Part shown: one piece after another, positions 53,407-63,895 of the stretch
Position numbering within the stretch: position 1 is the first letter of the stretch
Layout of the letters: every line of letters starts with the position of its first letter
Program-made: the position numbers and the translations under genes
The notes under the pieces: generated by a model
Seen by the model: only the letters and a program-made list of their open reading frames with translations
The model's database searches: none
Told to the model about the DNA's origin: nothing
Origin: Durusdinium trenchii
Taxonomy: Eukaryota > Sar > Dinophyceae > Suessiales > Symbiodiniaceae
NCBI GenBank assembly: GCA_963970005.1
Contig: CAXAMN010000002.1
Location: 1,336,200-1,400,199, forward strand
Direction of reading: 5' to 3'
Length of the DNA stretch: 64,000 nucleotides

Positions 53407-53570
53407 ATAATTTTGTACTGTATATGGCCATTGCTTATACTCAAGTACTTGGTCGGAGATTCATGAAAACTGTATATATGCAAGAGCGTGCTTTTGTCAA
53501 ATCATCTAGACTGTTTGTTTTTCTACTCTGAGAAACAAATCGTTTTTTCTTCTACTTTGCTTGTTTATAG

Positions 53571-53818
53571 ACAAAGCTTTTGACAAAAACACACCTTCCT
53601 TAACGACTGAACTCTGTTTTCGTGTGCTTGTCTCCGACTTCCGCTCATCCGGCTGTTTGGGGCAGGACATGGTGGATGCAGAAGCGGAGAAAACCTTTGT
53701 CGGAGAGCCTGGATCGGCAGGGTCTCACTGCAAGTGGTGGGAGATCCACGTTCAATGCCTCTTGAAAACGACTCCATGTTCAGTAATTACAGCCTTAACT
53801 TCATGTCCAGTTGGCTGA
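53571..53818 (+). CDS. possible terminal exon
   Basis: Strong acceptor TTTGCTTGTTTATAG|ACAAAG, then LTTELCFRVLVSDFRSSGCL, MVDAEAEKTFVGEPGSAGSH to TGA. The minus strand is also open. It may follow the EF-hand-like exon at 53323. Confidence 0.4.
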
Positions 53819-54795
53819 GTAAGACGTAAATTCCCGATCCACCCAAATGCAGGGTTCTGTTCTTCATGTACCACAAGTGAAGTTGTTGGCCTTGTTGAAT
53901 TCCCGATTGTTGGAATCGTGGAAGTAAATATGTGTTTCCGATCATGTTTATGTTGATGTTATTTTGGATGTGCAATATTGTAGGATATTAGACAAGAGTT
54001 TGCTGTTTTGTTTAAGTAGGCCAGACTTTCCAAAAGGGGCGATTCCTTGCCCAAGAAAGGAGCGGGTTGCCCTTTTGACGATGGCACAGGTTGTTTGGTT
54101 GCACAAGCTGGCCGCGTTTCAGAGGATTTGATGGCGGAAAACTGTCCAAGGAATCTCCAAGAAGCCCACCCATTGGACAAATGAGTGTCCGACCGAGGGG
54201 CACACTTTGACTTGTAAGTCCAACTATCGTCCTGGCCGGATGGGGGAGAAGGAACTTAGCCGAGCCCGTTTCCTTTTGATATTGAAATTGTATATATTAA
54301 AATGGACATAGTTTGGGTCTGTCCTACAACCGGTAACAGTCAGTAAACAATTAGTTATCACTTTTTTGAACAGGGCCTTTAATAACCATCATCATCATCA
54401 CAATTATCCTTCTTGCCAATTCGCTCCCGAACATTAGGCCCCTAGTACGCGCAAGCTGACTAGGCGTCTGTGGATACAAAACGTATCCTGATAAGGCTGA
54501 AAGCGGAAAAAATCCACTGTTACTGGTCATAGGATAGACCCAAGACATCCCAAGACATAGTCTAAAATATATTGCATAACATTATACGGGGTGTGTGAAT
54601 GAATGACAATCGTTGATTCAGTTGTTTGGTCAAACCCCCAATCTCCCCATGAAGTCATCCGTGCTAGAAACATGCTTATGTTACGTTCAATTTGTGGAAG
54701 TGAGCCATGTGAACCACAGGATTGTTCCTTTCTTGGCCTATGACCGTCATGACCCCACGCTTGATGCGAGTGACGCTGTGAGTGTTGATCCACAG

Positions 54796-54903
54796 GCAAT
54801 GGCAGATAGTGATTGCGATGGCTCTTTGAGCATGACCCTCAGGAACCTGCACACTGCACAGCCAGCTGATGGGCGACCAGATCGAAGTCAATGTAGACCG
54901 TGA
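54796..54903 (+). CDS. possible exon with EF-hand-like loop
   Basis: After acceptor GTTGATCCACAG|GCAATG the frame reads MADSDCDGSLSMTLRNLHTA. DSDCDGSLSMTL fits an EF-hand loop (D1, D3, D5, G6, L8) except that position 12 is Leu, not Glu, so calcium binding would be impaired. The minus strand is open too. Confidence 0.33.
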   Translation, partial: AMADSDCDGSLSMTLRNLHTAQPADGRPDRSQCRP

Positions 54904-55478
54904 CGTAAGAGAGACTTTAGCAACCCTTGGAGTGGTAGAGAAGATCATGAATCATGAAAGATCTCTTTTTCGACAGAAAGAAATGTGTCAATCTCCAAGT
55001 TTTTGGGAAAGCCTTTGGTGGTTCATGCTTTTTTGCACCTTTGGGACCACATGTTCTCCAATATAATACAAATATACCACATGCATGTAGTACAAGCGGG
55101 TACAGAAAAAGTCATCCTGCACAGCTATACATGTTCAATGGCCAGACAAGGTCACATTCAATGGCCAGTAAAGGCGTTTGTTCAATGGCTAGCCAAGGGA
55201 CATGTTCAAAAAGAAAACAAACCAAAGTGTAACATTCAGTGATTTGCTTTTGTCACATTTCTGGATAAACAAAACACATAAACTTCAATCATCTGGAAAT
55301 CAGGGGGAAAAAACATCAATGTTTGGAGATGATGTTAAGAACTTTCACCAAAAAATCTACAGCACCTTATAAAGCCTCATAGTGGCGTTAGTTAATGCAT
55401 GTAATGTTCCTAACACACTAGCAGTGACCAGCCCCATCTCATAAGGGCACAGTCCGGGCGCTGTCGTCGGATGAATTC

Positions 55479-55883
55479 TTGCAAGGGAATGTTTCAAGAG
55501 ATGCATCCTTTTTCTATACAGTAAATCCTAGGTTGGAAGCCATCGCTAGTAATTATATAGGTCGCGTGGAGCCCACGACTTGGCTCGATCCACCAAAGTC
55601 CTTGGTCCACTTCGCTCAGCTCGGTGAGTTGGGCGAGAGCGCCCGGTCATCGCAGTCACCAGAGGTCGAGGTCGAGCCACCGAGGCCTCAGCGAGTTGCA
55701 AAAGCTGCGCTCGGAGGCCTCGTTGCCCAGCTACACGTTGGGAGACCCCAGAGGTCAAAGCACAGGCCGACACAGCTCACATGTCACACGACACAGTCGA
55801 AGACCCTTGTGGACCAGTTTTTTTTGTTGTCTATATATGCTGTTCTTTTAAACACAGGGTTTGGATGGCGTCCATGGTGGTGA
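55479..55883 (+). CDS. possible exon; contains one AMASNL-type repeat unit
   Basis: 134 codons are open. The GC-rich middle reads VHFAQLGELGESARSSQSPE, then Pro/Arg/Gln-rich sequence. One complement copy of the 21-base repeat (55527-55550) is at its start. The minus strand is also open. Confidence 0.27.
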   Translation: MQGNVSRDASFFYTVNPRLEAIASNYIGRVEPTTWLDPPKSLVHFAQLGELGESARSSQSPEVEVEPPRPQRVAKAALGGLVAQLHVGRPQRSKHRPTQLTCHTTQSKTLVDQFFLLSIYAVLLNTGFGWRPWW

Positions 55884-55889
55884 AGTCAC

Positions 55890-56620
55890 TTCGGCGTCAA
55901 CATAACCTATATACAGTAAACATCATTAAATACCATAAACAATCAACCCGCTTTTATGTTATATGTAATGTATTATCATGTATCAGCCATAACATATTGT
56001 ACCGTACCTACTAAACCAGAAAAGCACAAAGCAAGACATTCAGGACTTGTCGTATAACCAAAGAAGCATTTCTCGGGAGTGAGTCATCACCGCCGGGGTT
56101 TTGTCCATGTCCAACGGCCGTTGGCCACCGTGGCTGCTCGGTGGCCTGACTGACCCGTCCAGACTCTTCGTGTATGAAAATACCTCGATGTATAGGTATG
56201 TATATGCCAGTCCCGTGCATTGCTTTGGGGAATGCTTTCAAATTCAGGGATGGCCAAGACGCTCCATATCTGACCTCGCCCAAAAGTCGGGATCGTCGTG
56301 GTATTTACGAAAGAGGACCACTTTTGGCTACCCAAACCCTGTGAGATGAAGGGCCAGTGACACATGAAGAACTACTCTTCTCGAAGGGTGACTCGTTTGG
56401 GGCTCCATAATACCCAGCCACGACCCATGGGGCTCAGCCCTTCCAGTCGCTCCACACATATCCACAGACCTAGTCCCACCCTAGTTTCCAAGACCATCTA
56501 TGACCATCTAACCAAATGGTCCCTTGATTGTTTTGTAGTGTAAATGTAAGATCCTTACCAAAACAATGGTGGTTTGGTGAAGACTCTCAGAGCACTAGTG
56601 TGCCAGGAGGTTCCTAGGGC
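55890..56620. other. no gene supported
   Basis: AT-rich with weak frames. Confidence 0.45.
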
Positions 56621-56839
56621 ACTGGAAGATGCCCAAGAGAAGAATACACACCATTCATTATAGATTCATATCCGACCCTTGGGCAGCCCGCTGGTTTCAT
56701 ATCCTTCACCACCTTATACCTATCCTTAGTCCTATCCTTGCCTACCCTTGGACCTTCTACAATATATATATATGTTTAACACAAAAAGCACATCCTAAAG
56801 TCATCCACCACCCCGTGGACCACGACCAGCCACCCACCG

Positions 56840-57260
56840 GTGCCAACTACCCCATTGTCGTCCCAGCTTCGAGGACTCAGCTCTTGGGCTCGGCGGATGT
56901 TGGGAAGCTCAGGGGGGCGAAACCCAGGTGTCAACACATCAAGAGGTCTGAACCAAAAGATCGGTGACACATCAGACGGCACGTGGCACTCTTTTTTTCG
57001 TGGCATGTGTTTTTTTCGGCACGCAGCACCTGTTTCCTTTGGGGACTTCCAATTACGATCCAGAAAAGAAGACCCCATCAAACCACATCAGAGCGTCGAA
57101 TGACGTGAGAGCTTCGGAGAGCTTGGAGACGATCGAAGGCACTTTGCAACGACCTGAAGCCTTCGGACGACGTGAAGCAACGAGTGGTGATGCTTCAAGA
57201 CTGGGCGTTCACCGGTTTGCCGGTGGTCTTCAAACACACACCACCCAGGATGTCTGGTGA
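56840..57260 (+). CDS. possible coding block
   Basis: Two + frames read as protein (RGLNQKIGDTSDGTWHSFF; RASESLETIEGTLQRPEAFG to a TGA at 57260). Minus is open over 56776-57081. No splice pair was fixed. Confidence 0.27.
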
Positions 57261-57679
57261 CTAGGGGGGCAAAGTGAGCAGATGAAAGCCACCTTTCAAA
57301 GGGGTTCTAGGAAGGCGATTGATTGTGAATTTGCTCTTCAGAGGAGACAGATCTCACAAAGGCCTTGGAACACTTGTGAGAGATTAACAATTAGTAAAAT
57401 ATATTTATAAGTCCACACGCTGCATCATATATTCAAAGATGTGTTCGTCATGCTTCATCATCAACCTTCGGAAAGGCGCATTCCTCCAGGCCACAGGCTA
57501 CCCACTTGACCCAGATGAGAGATTACCATCAACGAGCAGCACATATGAAAGGCTATCATGATTTGGAAGATAACTAGATAACTATGGTTGGGTATCAAAG
57601 CTTTGCCTGTAGCTTGTGTGGTTGGAACATGTCACACCTGTTCAAAAGTTGGTTGCCGACTTTAATGCCCGCTTTGTAG

Positions 57680-57942
57680 GTGGATGCTGACGACAAATTG
57701 AGCAAGCTGGTCTGCTCGGCTTCTTTTGTCCTGCACGGAAACTCCAGGGACGACCAGGGAAAGCATCATCGAAAGCTGCGAAACATGACGGTGCTGGTGC
57801 TGCAATCATTCGCTTCTGCTAGAGACCTGGGAATACATCTCAAGCTGTTTGTCTTGGTTGTTTGCCACGCCAGGAGTTTGTGGCTGCGATGAGAAAGGCT
57901 GGCTTTGAGACTGTATGTGACTTTCACACCTGGACCAGCTAG
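57680..57942 (+). CDS. two-exon terminal model, unknown
   Basis: Exon 57680-57790 (acceptor CCGCTTTGTAG|GTGG) reads DADDKLSKLVCSASFVLHGN to KLRNMT. After an 83-base intron (donor ACG|GTGCTG, acceptor GTTTGCCACGCCAG), exon 57874-57942 reads EFVAAMRKAGFETVCDFHTW and stops at TAG. Both are phase 0. The donor is weak (CTG|GTGCTG six bases on is an alternative), while the acceptor is strong. Confidence 0.45.
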
Positions 57943-58311
57943 GATGTTTGGGGTACAGATGTTCTAGTCACAGGCAGAAATCAGATTTGAGTCTCTCATG
58001 AGTGAAGCCAACTGGTTTCAGGGCGTTTAAGTGAAGCCAACGGGCAAGCGAAACACTGTTGCCTCGCCCTGCAGTCTGGTGTGGCGCCATCGACTGGCGC
58101 AGGCCGGAACGAGCTCAGCCAGGGTGGCAGCAAGGGCAGAGGTTCCTGGTGGCCAGTTCATCACATGTTTAAACTTGGTAACGTGAGTGAAACATGGTGG
58201 CATATCGTGGCCAGAGCTTGGGCGCAATTCCATTGGTTGATCTGAATAGTTGATTCATCAGACTTGTCAAATTACATCATCAACTATTTTTTTGTGTAGT
58301 GGTTTGTATCA

Positions 58312-58460
58312 AGCATATATATATATATCTACATGAATAATATATGTACCATGTATATATATATATAATATATATATATATATTTATTAATCATGGCAAT
58401 TTTAGGCGTCGTGCTCCGAAAGTTGAACGCAATCCACATAGTCCAGATATATATATATAT
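58312..58460. repeat. TA-rich tracts
   Basis: Three (TA)n runs at about 58315-58328, 58352-58382 and 58446-58460. Confidence 0.9.
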
Positions 58461-58775
58461 GTTCAGCTGTATTTTTCCATATACACTTTCTACCCCAGAA
58501 AACCATCAAAGATGAACCTCGAGATGATTGATAGGGCCCCTGTCCCGCGATCTCAGACTTCCAGATCTGGGAAGTTCCAGATCGGACCTGCGATGTGTCG
58601 TACAATACCTCATTTCATGCATGAAAACCGACATGTAGGTCCCTGATGGTGGGCCCTATGTGACCCATGATTTTGATTGATCCCTGTGGGAGACGGAGCT
58701 CCGCTTCAGCCAGGAACAGGGATGGGAGAGGTATGGAATGAGACCAAGCGACAGTGGTCCCAAGCTTAGACCAGC

Positions 58776-59051
58776 ATGGCAATCTCTCGGAAAAGGCGGA
58801 GAAATGGAGGTGGAGAGGTCGAGTTTGTCGCGCGAGCGACCTGTTCTACTACGGCTCGCCGGTCGTCTGCAGCGAGGTGTTGCAGCTACCAATCGATCGG
58901 CTGTGAGACCTTCGTCACCGACATCCACGAGAATGCAGACTGTTCCGGGCTGAGATTTGCAGGGCAAAGATTGGACGTCCGGTGCAGACGGACCCGGACA
59001 GGGTTCTTGTTGGCCACCAAGGCGAGCACCAGATTTGGACTTTTAGCATAG
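58776..59051 (+). CDS. possible terminal exon
   Basis: The last 50 codons read CETFVTDIHENADCSGLRFA, then VRCRRTRTGFLLATKASTRF, to a stop. Another + frame, 58738-58953, is open in the GC-rich first half. Confidence 0.33.
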   Translation: MAISRKRRRNGGGEVEFVARATCSTTARRSSAARCCSYQSIGCETFVTDIHENADCSGLRFAGQRLDVRCRRTRTGFLLATKASTRFGLLA

Positions 59052-59087
59052 GTATGTATACATTATATATCACCCTTCAATGAGTCC

Positions 59088-59351
59088 TTATAAAATGCAA
59101 AACCTTTTCCTCTATAAAATGCCTTAAACCAGCTTCACTTTATAAACATATACTCGGCTATATTTACAGATTTCCTATGACAATGAAGATTTGTCATTTT
59201 ATAGAGATTAACCGTTGGTATATATAAAATGCCAAACCCTGGGAGCACTAGATGGATGATGTTTAGGAAGCTTGGCATCCAACCAAATTGATGCATTCTA
59301 TAAAAAGGATTAGGTTTGGTTCTGAGAAGCACGTTGGGGCATTTTATAGAG
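59088..59351. repeat. TATAAAATG inverted-repeat cluster
   Basis: TATAAAATG at 59089, 59113 and 59225; CATTTTATA at 59195 and 59340; GCATTCTATAAA at 59293. Successive opposite copies are about 50-90 bases apart. Confidence 0.75.
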
Positions 59352-59769
59352 AAACGCCTGGGTGACAGACACTAAAACTTTTTTGATTAGTCTTCAGACT
59401 TCACTTGTCTTGACTGTTCAATTTCTTGAGCTTGAATGCCGCGCCGTGGGGTTGGCAGGCCGCACCATTTATGTCCAAGTGGTACCGCCACTTCTTTAGA
59501 CCAACAAAGACAGTTTGAATAGATGAAGGCATGACACATGAAGGCCTTGACATAATTGAACACATATAACATATACAGAAACAGGTCTGGCATTCTTGAC
59601 TGGATTGGAATCCGTTCAGAAGCTGCCATGACGTCGAAAGAGCCTCCCTTGGGCTGCCCGAATACGTGCAAGATCGGATATTGTGTGGCAGATGTGCTAC
59701 CTCCGGAATTCGACAACCAAAGACAGATTTGGCGTAGCTCAATAAGAAATGTTACACGACAGTTGGAGT

Positions 59770-60290
59770 GAAGAATTAGAAAAACAATGAATTACAATAT
59801 ATTTACATGAACAGTTGGAGTGACAGACGCTAAGACATTAAGACGCTAATGTTGCAGAATGTGAATGTTTTGTATTTTTTACAAGCTCTCAATTTTGCAC
59901 TCCGGACACAAGGTACGCGCTGTTCACAAGCTCGAGCAGGGGGTGGTCGCAGCAATCATGAGTTCTACTACATTGACGGTGAAGGGCTACATGGTTGCAT
60001 TGGCTGGTAAATTCATGTAATGGATTGATATGGATTGATACTCAATGAATCTTAATGATATTTATTGATTTTTACTTTTTTTGACTTTGTTTTTGTGTGG
60101 AAATGCAAAGTTTAGATCAAGAAAAGTGTATGTTTTGTTGACAAGTCTTTATACAGTGATTTTTTGTTGCTGTGATGTGTTTTGAGTTTTGACTGTGCCA
60201 CCATGGGTGCATTTCATAAATCATCATAAATCTATTTGCATTACGATTCCTCAAAAAACCTTACACACTGTTAACACATGGAGAATAGTT
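59770..60290. other. no gene supported
   Basis: AT-rich, T-runs common. No exon was recognised. Confidence 0.5.
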
Positions 60291-60293
60291 GGC

Positions 60294-60366
60294 TTTATAA
60301 AATGCAAGGTTTGACACTGTTTCCTTGTCTAGATGCACTCAGAAGGCAGGTTTTTCATTTTATAAA
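60294..60366. mobile_element. TTTATAAAATG foldback, 73 bases
   Basis: TTTATAAAATG (60294-60304) is exactly inverted against CATTTTATAAA (60356-60366). It ends 19 bases before the exon acceptor at 60385. Confidence 0.65.
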
Positions 60367-60385
60367 AGGAGTTTGTTGGCTGCAG

Positions 60386-60459
60386 GTGGAAGTGGACAAG
60401 CTGCTTATCCAAAGCAATTGGTATTGCGAACCCGAAGGCGCACAAGTTCCGATAGACGG
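60386..60459 (+). CDS. probable exon upstream of the 61-kb gene
   Basis: Acceptor TTGTTGGCTGCAG|GTGG and donor GACGG|GTGAAG enclose VEVDKLLIQSNWYCEPEGAQ, VPIDG. Phase 0 in, phase 2 out. The exon at 61078 needs phase 0, so it is either a different gene or an intermediate exon is missing. Confidence 0.45.
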
Positions 60460-61077
60460 GTGAAGTGAAATATCACTCAAGATCACTGATTTTCATGTGT
60501 TGGCGTAAACTTCCTTGAGTTGGTAGAGTTTTCGTGTCTGTGCCCCTGGATTGAATTTGATTGCGTTTGAGTATGCAAAAATTTGGGAACATATTTGAAC
60601 AGCGTGCTCCGGCAGGACAAGAAATCCTCTTCCGTTGAGACACAAGGACACTCCGTTTTTTGAAACCAGCAAGCAGTGCTTTGCGCTTCTCTTTCGAAAC
60701 CGCTTGAATACATGTTTGACATGTCGCATATGGCAAAGACATGCCGCAGCAACATTTTACTGTTTTCATGTGTTTTCATTTTTGGATCTCGGCATCAGCC
60801 TCAAATAGTTGGGACCGCCTGACAACTGTCCTTATTTGATCAGACTTGTCCGAAGCCATGCATGTCTTACATGTATGGGCTCTATGCTTGGCGCTTGTGT
60901 GCAAGCCTGTCTTGGTGGCTTGACCTGTTCGAACATATTCGAACCCAAGATATTCTTATATATTTTGTCCACTGGTTTTTGTTTATAAAATGTGAAGTCC
61001 CTTGTAACTTATGAAATATCAATAAAAATCATTGTATAAACAAAAATCAAACATGGAAAGATCTTCTACCTGCTTAG

Positions 61078-62574
61078 GTTGTCAGTGCTGGGTCATCCCT
61101 GGACGCAACCTCCACAATTCCAGAATCTCAATGGTACTATGCGCCGGGGGATTGGGGGCGTCTATCCCAGCACTGCTCTCGTTGGGAGGGCGAGAGGAAC
61201 CTGATGAATCTGGACGTGTTTTCAGCCAGCGCAAAGATTGCGCAAGCATTCAGCAAAGGTGGCTATGCCAGCGCTGCATATGATGTAAAAAGTGACCCAT
61301 GCCAAGACATCACTTCTCGAGCAGGATTCATGCTACTTCTCAACCTTGGGCTCCAGAAACATGGCTTGCTATGTTTGTGGAGTAGGCAGTTGTGAGTGAG
61401 AGCAAGTGTACAGTGCAACCATTTCATACCATTTTCAATACTGGAGAGATCAAGAGAGAATTTACATATATAATTTAATCAAAAATAGACCCAAAAGCTG
61501 AGGACCATGGACGGAGCATTGCTTTCATTGGCACCTCCATGTTCATTATTTGTTGGCATTTCGGCAGGAACCCATGGCCGTTCAGTTTCTTGGTTTTGAT
61601 TGGCAGTGAAGGTTTGCAAAGGATTAGAACATGTTTCAAAATTATCAGAATATAAATAAATACTCCAGAAAATTGTTTTGTTGAAGTGTTCTGATTGTAT
61701 CAGTGAGGGTATGATCATTTTATAAATATTGAGTTTGTTTATAAAATGCTCAAACAATCTCAATCATGCTTTGATATCCTTCAACCATTGTTGTTTTTTG
61801 TACTTTAGTCATTTCATAAACCTAAGAAGACAGCTCTCTTCTTACGTGATGATTTATAAAATGCTGTAACACCATATATCACAGAAGGCCTTCGTTGTCT
61901 AGATGAGGATATGAGCATTGTGTAGAAACATAATTTCTGCATATTTCAGCAGATTGTAATGGTTTGATGGCCTCTGCTTTGCTGTAGGAAAGCAACCTAC
62001 TGGGCAATCTTCAGTACCACTGCGTGCGGTTGTCAAATCGCATCCTTGCAAACACAGCAACTTGACTGCTTACTTTTCTGCCTGCGTGAGCCCTGTTCAA
62101 CAGTCTGTAGCTGACCCATGTTGCTTTTGGCCAGCTCAGGTGACATTCCTTCTCCTGTTGGCCTACTTTCGTCCACGGTTGTACTTGGTCTTGGAGCAGC
62201 CAGTGTCTTCATGGCTGCCAAAGCAAATTTCCTTTCTTGAAGTGATTTGCCGTTGGAAACTCGAGCGCTTTTACACGGTCTTGGGTAGCTTCGGCCACGA
62301 CCTGATCAAACCTACCCATTTGTATTCCAACCTGCCAACAATGGTGGGGATAGAGAGAAGAGCAACAAAGCATATGAAGGAAAAACATCGCCAACGAATG
62401 AAGAAAAAACATTTGAGGCTTTTGGCCAAAGGCCAGAAGCCAAAATCATATGTTGTTTATGAACCCAATGGATCATTTCATGGCGGCAAGGATCTGGCTG
62501 AAGCTGCAATTTACCCACAGCGCTTCGCCACAGGTGTTTTCAAGTGTTGGAAGCAGAAGCACAATAGCAACTAA
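61078..62574 (+). CDS. dinoflagellate-type unknown family (EQP / KPTHLYSN protein), 5' partial
   Basis: Exon 61078-61391 (acceptor ACCTGCTTAG|GTTG, donor CAGTT|GTGAGT) reads WYYAPGDWGRLSQHCSRWEG, then LDVFSASAKIAQAFSKGGYA, SAAYDVKSDPCQDITSRAGF. The likely middle exon 61993-62056 reads NLLGNLQYHCVRLSNRILAN and uses a GC donor. The last exon 62140-62574 (acceptor TTGGCCAGCTCAG) reads VTFLLLLAYFRPRLYLVLEQ, GSFGHDLIKPTHLYSNLP, a basic helix, and YPQRFATGVFKC to TAA. Phases agree, about 270 residues. The order of motifs (VFSASAKIAQAF with AYD, then SNRI, then LEQP, KPTHL, YPQRF) matches a large unnamed dinoflagellate family from memory. LDVFS with AYD looks like a Rossmann-type start, and EQP falls where ENV sits in C5-methyltransferases, so a methyltransferase-like fold is possible; no PC catalytic motif is seen. 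The middle exon boundaries are the weak point, and the segment between LLCLW and GN may lack an exon. Confidence 0.72.
61716..61863. repeat. two TTTATAAAATG foldbacks inside an intron
   Basis: CATTTTATAAA (61716-61726) with TTTATAAAATG (61738-61748), and CATTTCATAAA (61810-61820) with TTTATAAAATG (61853-61863). Both are in the first intron of the 61-kb gene. Confidence 0.65.
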
Positions 62575-62755
62575 ACGTGATGCCAATGCTTCTTTAGACT
62601 TGGGCAGCCAAAGCTGCTTGCTAGTGCGCATTGTTTATTTTGAGGCTGAGTTGTTTTGCCTGCTTGAGGCAAGACAGTTCCAGTACAGTTTGATCATATG
62701 GGCAAAAGACGGCGCAAGAAGATGAGCATCATTTTCTCTTGGCAGGGTTTGCTGG

Positions 62756-62825
62756 TTTATGAAATGCTTTTCAAGCACATGAACCAGATTTATTTGAGAT
62801 TTTGCTGATGTGGGCATTTTATAAA
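62756..62825. mobile_element. TTTATAAAATG foldback, 70 bases
   Basis: TTTATGAAATG (62756-62766) is inverted against CATTTTATAAA (62815-62825), with one mismatch. Same arm order and nearly the same size as the 60294 copy. Confidence 0.6.
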
Positions 62826-62987
62826 CACAGTCTCGTAGAAACGTTTCTATTGCATTCTGATTCAGACCGGCTTCTAAATTGCACTGTCCTTCCGGTTCAG
62901 CATTGCGCAAATCTTTAAGTGTCTTGATTGATGCTGCAGTTTCAGTTTCATTCTGTTGGTCGTTCCTGCCAAAATCCATCCTTCCCA

Positions 62988-63428
62988 ATGGCGGATGAGG
63001 GTGCTCGAGATGCACAGCCGGAAGCTCTTGCGTCGGATGATGGATCATGGGAACTTCCAGAGTCGGAGAGTGATGTTCCTGATGCAGATCCTGTGGAGCG
63101 TGTGGAGCCATCATTCCAGAATGAGGCTGCAACCCATAATGATGGACACGGTCATGCTGGCTTCACTTCAACAGCAAACACGAAAATGCCCAGAGTACAT
63201 GTGAAGCGCATCAAGAAGGTGAAGCACAAGCACATTCACAACCACGTCCACATCACCATTCAGCATTTCCATGGCTTTCACAATGGAACACCGACAAGTG
63301 TTGATCCTTCAGCAATCCAATCCGATGGAGTGACTCAAGAAGCTGAAGCGCATCAGCCAACCGGAGCATTTTCTCGCCTCAGACGATCTAATGCTGTTTT
63401 GGACTTTGAAGGCATTGACTCTGACTGA
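62988..63428 (+). CDS. single-exon acidic / His-rich protein, 146 aa
   Basis: ATG at 62988 (TTCCCAATGG context) to TGA at 63428. The N-terminal half is strongly acidic (GSWELPESESDVPDADPVER), the middle is a Lys/His-rich stretch (HVKRIKKVKHKHIHNHVHI), and the end is polar with FEGIDSD. There is no membrane segment. The frame is open upstream to 62928, but the ATG with MADEG is the natural start. The minus strand is open over 62635-63132. It lies 413 bases after the stop of the 61-kb gene, same strand. The His-rich part might bind metal (speculative). Low complexity lowers confidence. Confidence 0.48.
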   Translation: MADEGARDAQPEALASDDGSWELPESESDVPDADPVERVEPSFQNEAATHNDGHGHAGFTSTANTKMPRVHVKRIKKVKHKHIHNHVHITIQHFHGFHNGTPTSVDPSAIQSDGVTQEAEAHQPTGAFSRLRRSNAVLDFEGIDSD

Positions 63429-63766
63429 CAGACTCAAATTAGATTTATGTTCCCTAGGTTCAGGCAGGCACATGCCTGAAATCTCATTTACTGTAGTTGG
63501 CCAGCAATGTTTCCAAGTTGCTTGAAGTTATGGTGCATGATTGGGGCGCTGCACCATGACAGTTTGCTCTTTGCACTCTTTGCATCTCTTTACCTCTTTG
63601 ATCATCTTTGTACATCTTTGTTTATTGGCCAACCACCCGCAGCGAGCACAACAGATGAAAAGTGATGAAGAGTGGGTTGGCGCAGATTGGCTTACTTGTC
63701 ATTCTTTGTCTTTATGATTTTCAATGCGCGTTTCTTCTTAAAAGGCCGGCAGAGATTGTAAGTGTG

Positions 63767-63777
63767 TTTATAAAATG
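63767..63777 (+). repeat. single TTTATAAAATG copy
   Basis: An exact word, unpaired in the window, in the intron of the minus-strand gene at the right end. Confidence 0.6.
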
Positions 63778-63895
63778 CAACCACCAGCCTGAACATGGTG
63801 GTTTGCCCTAGCAAGTAGTATGCTACAAGCAACTTATAGACATCTAATATCATATCATTAGATTTGCAATCAGTTTCAACCGGTGACCACTGTAC

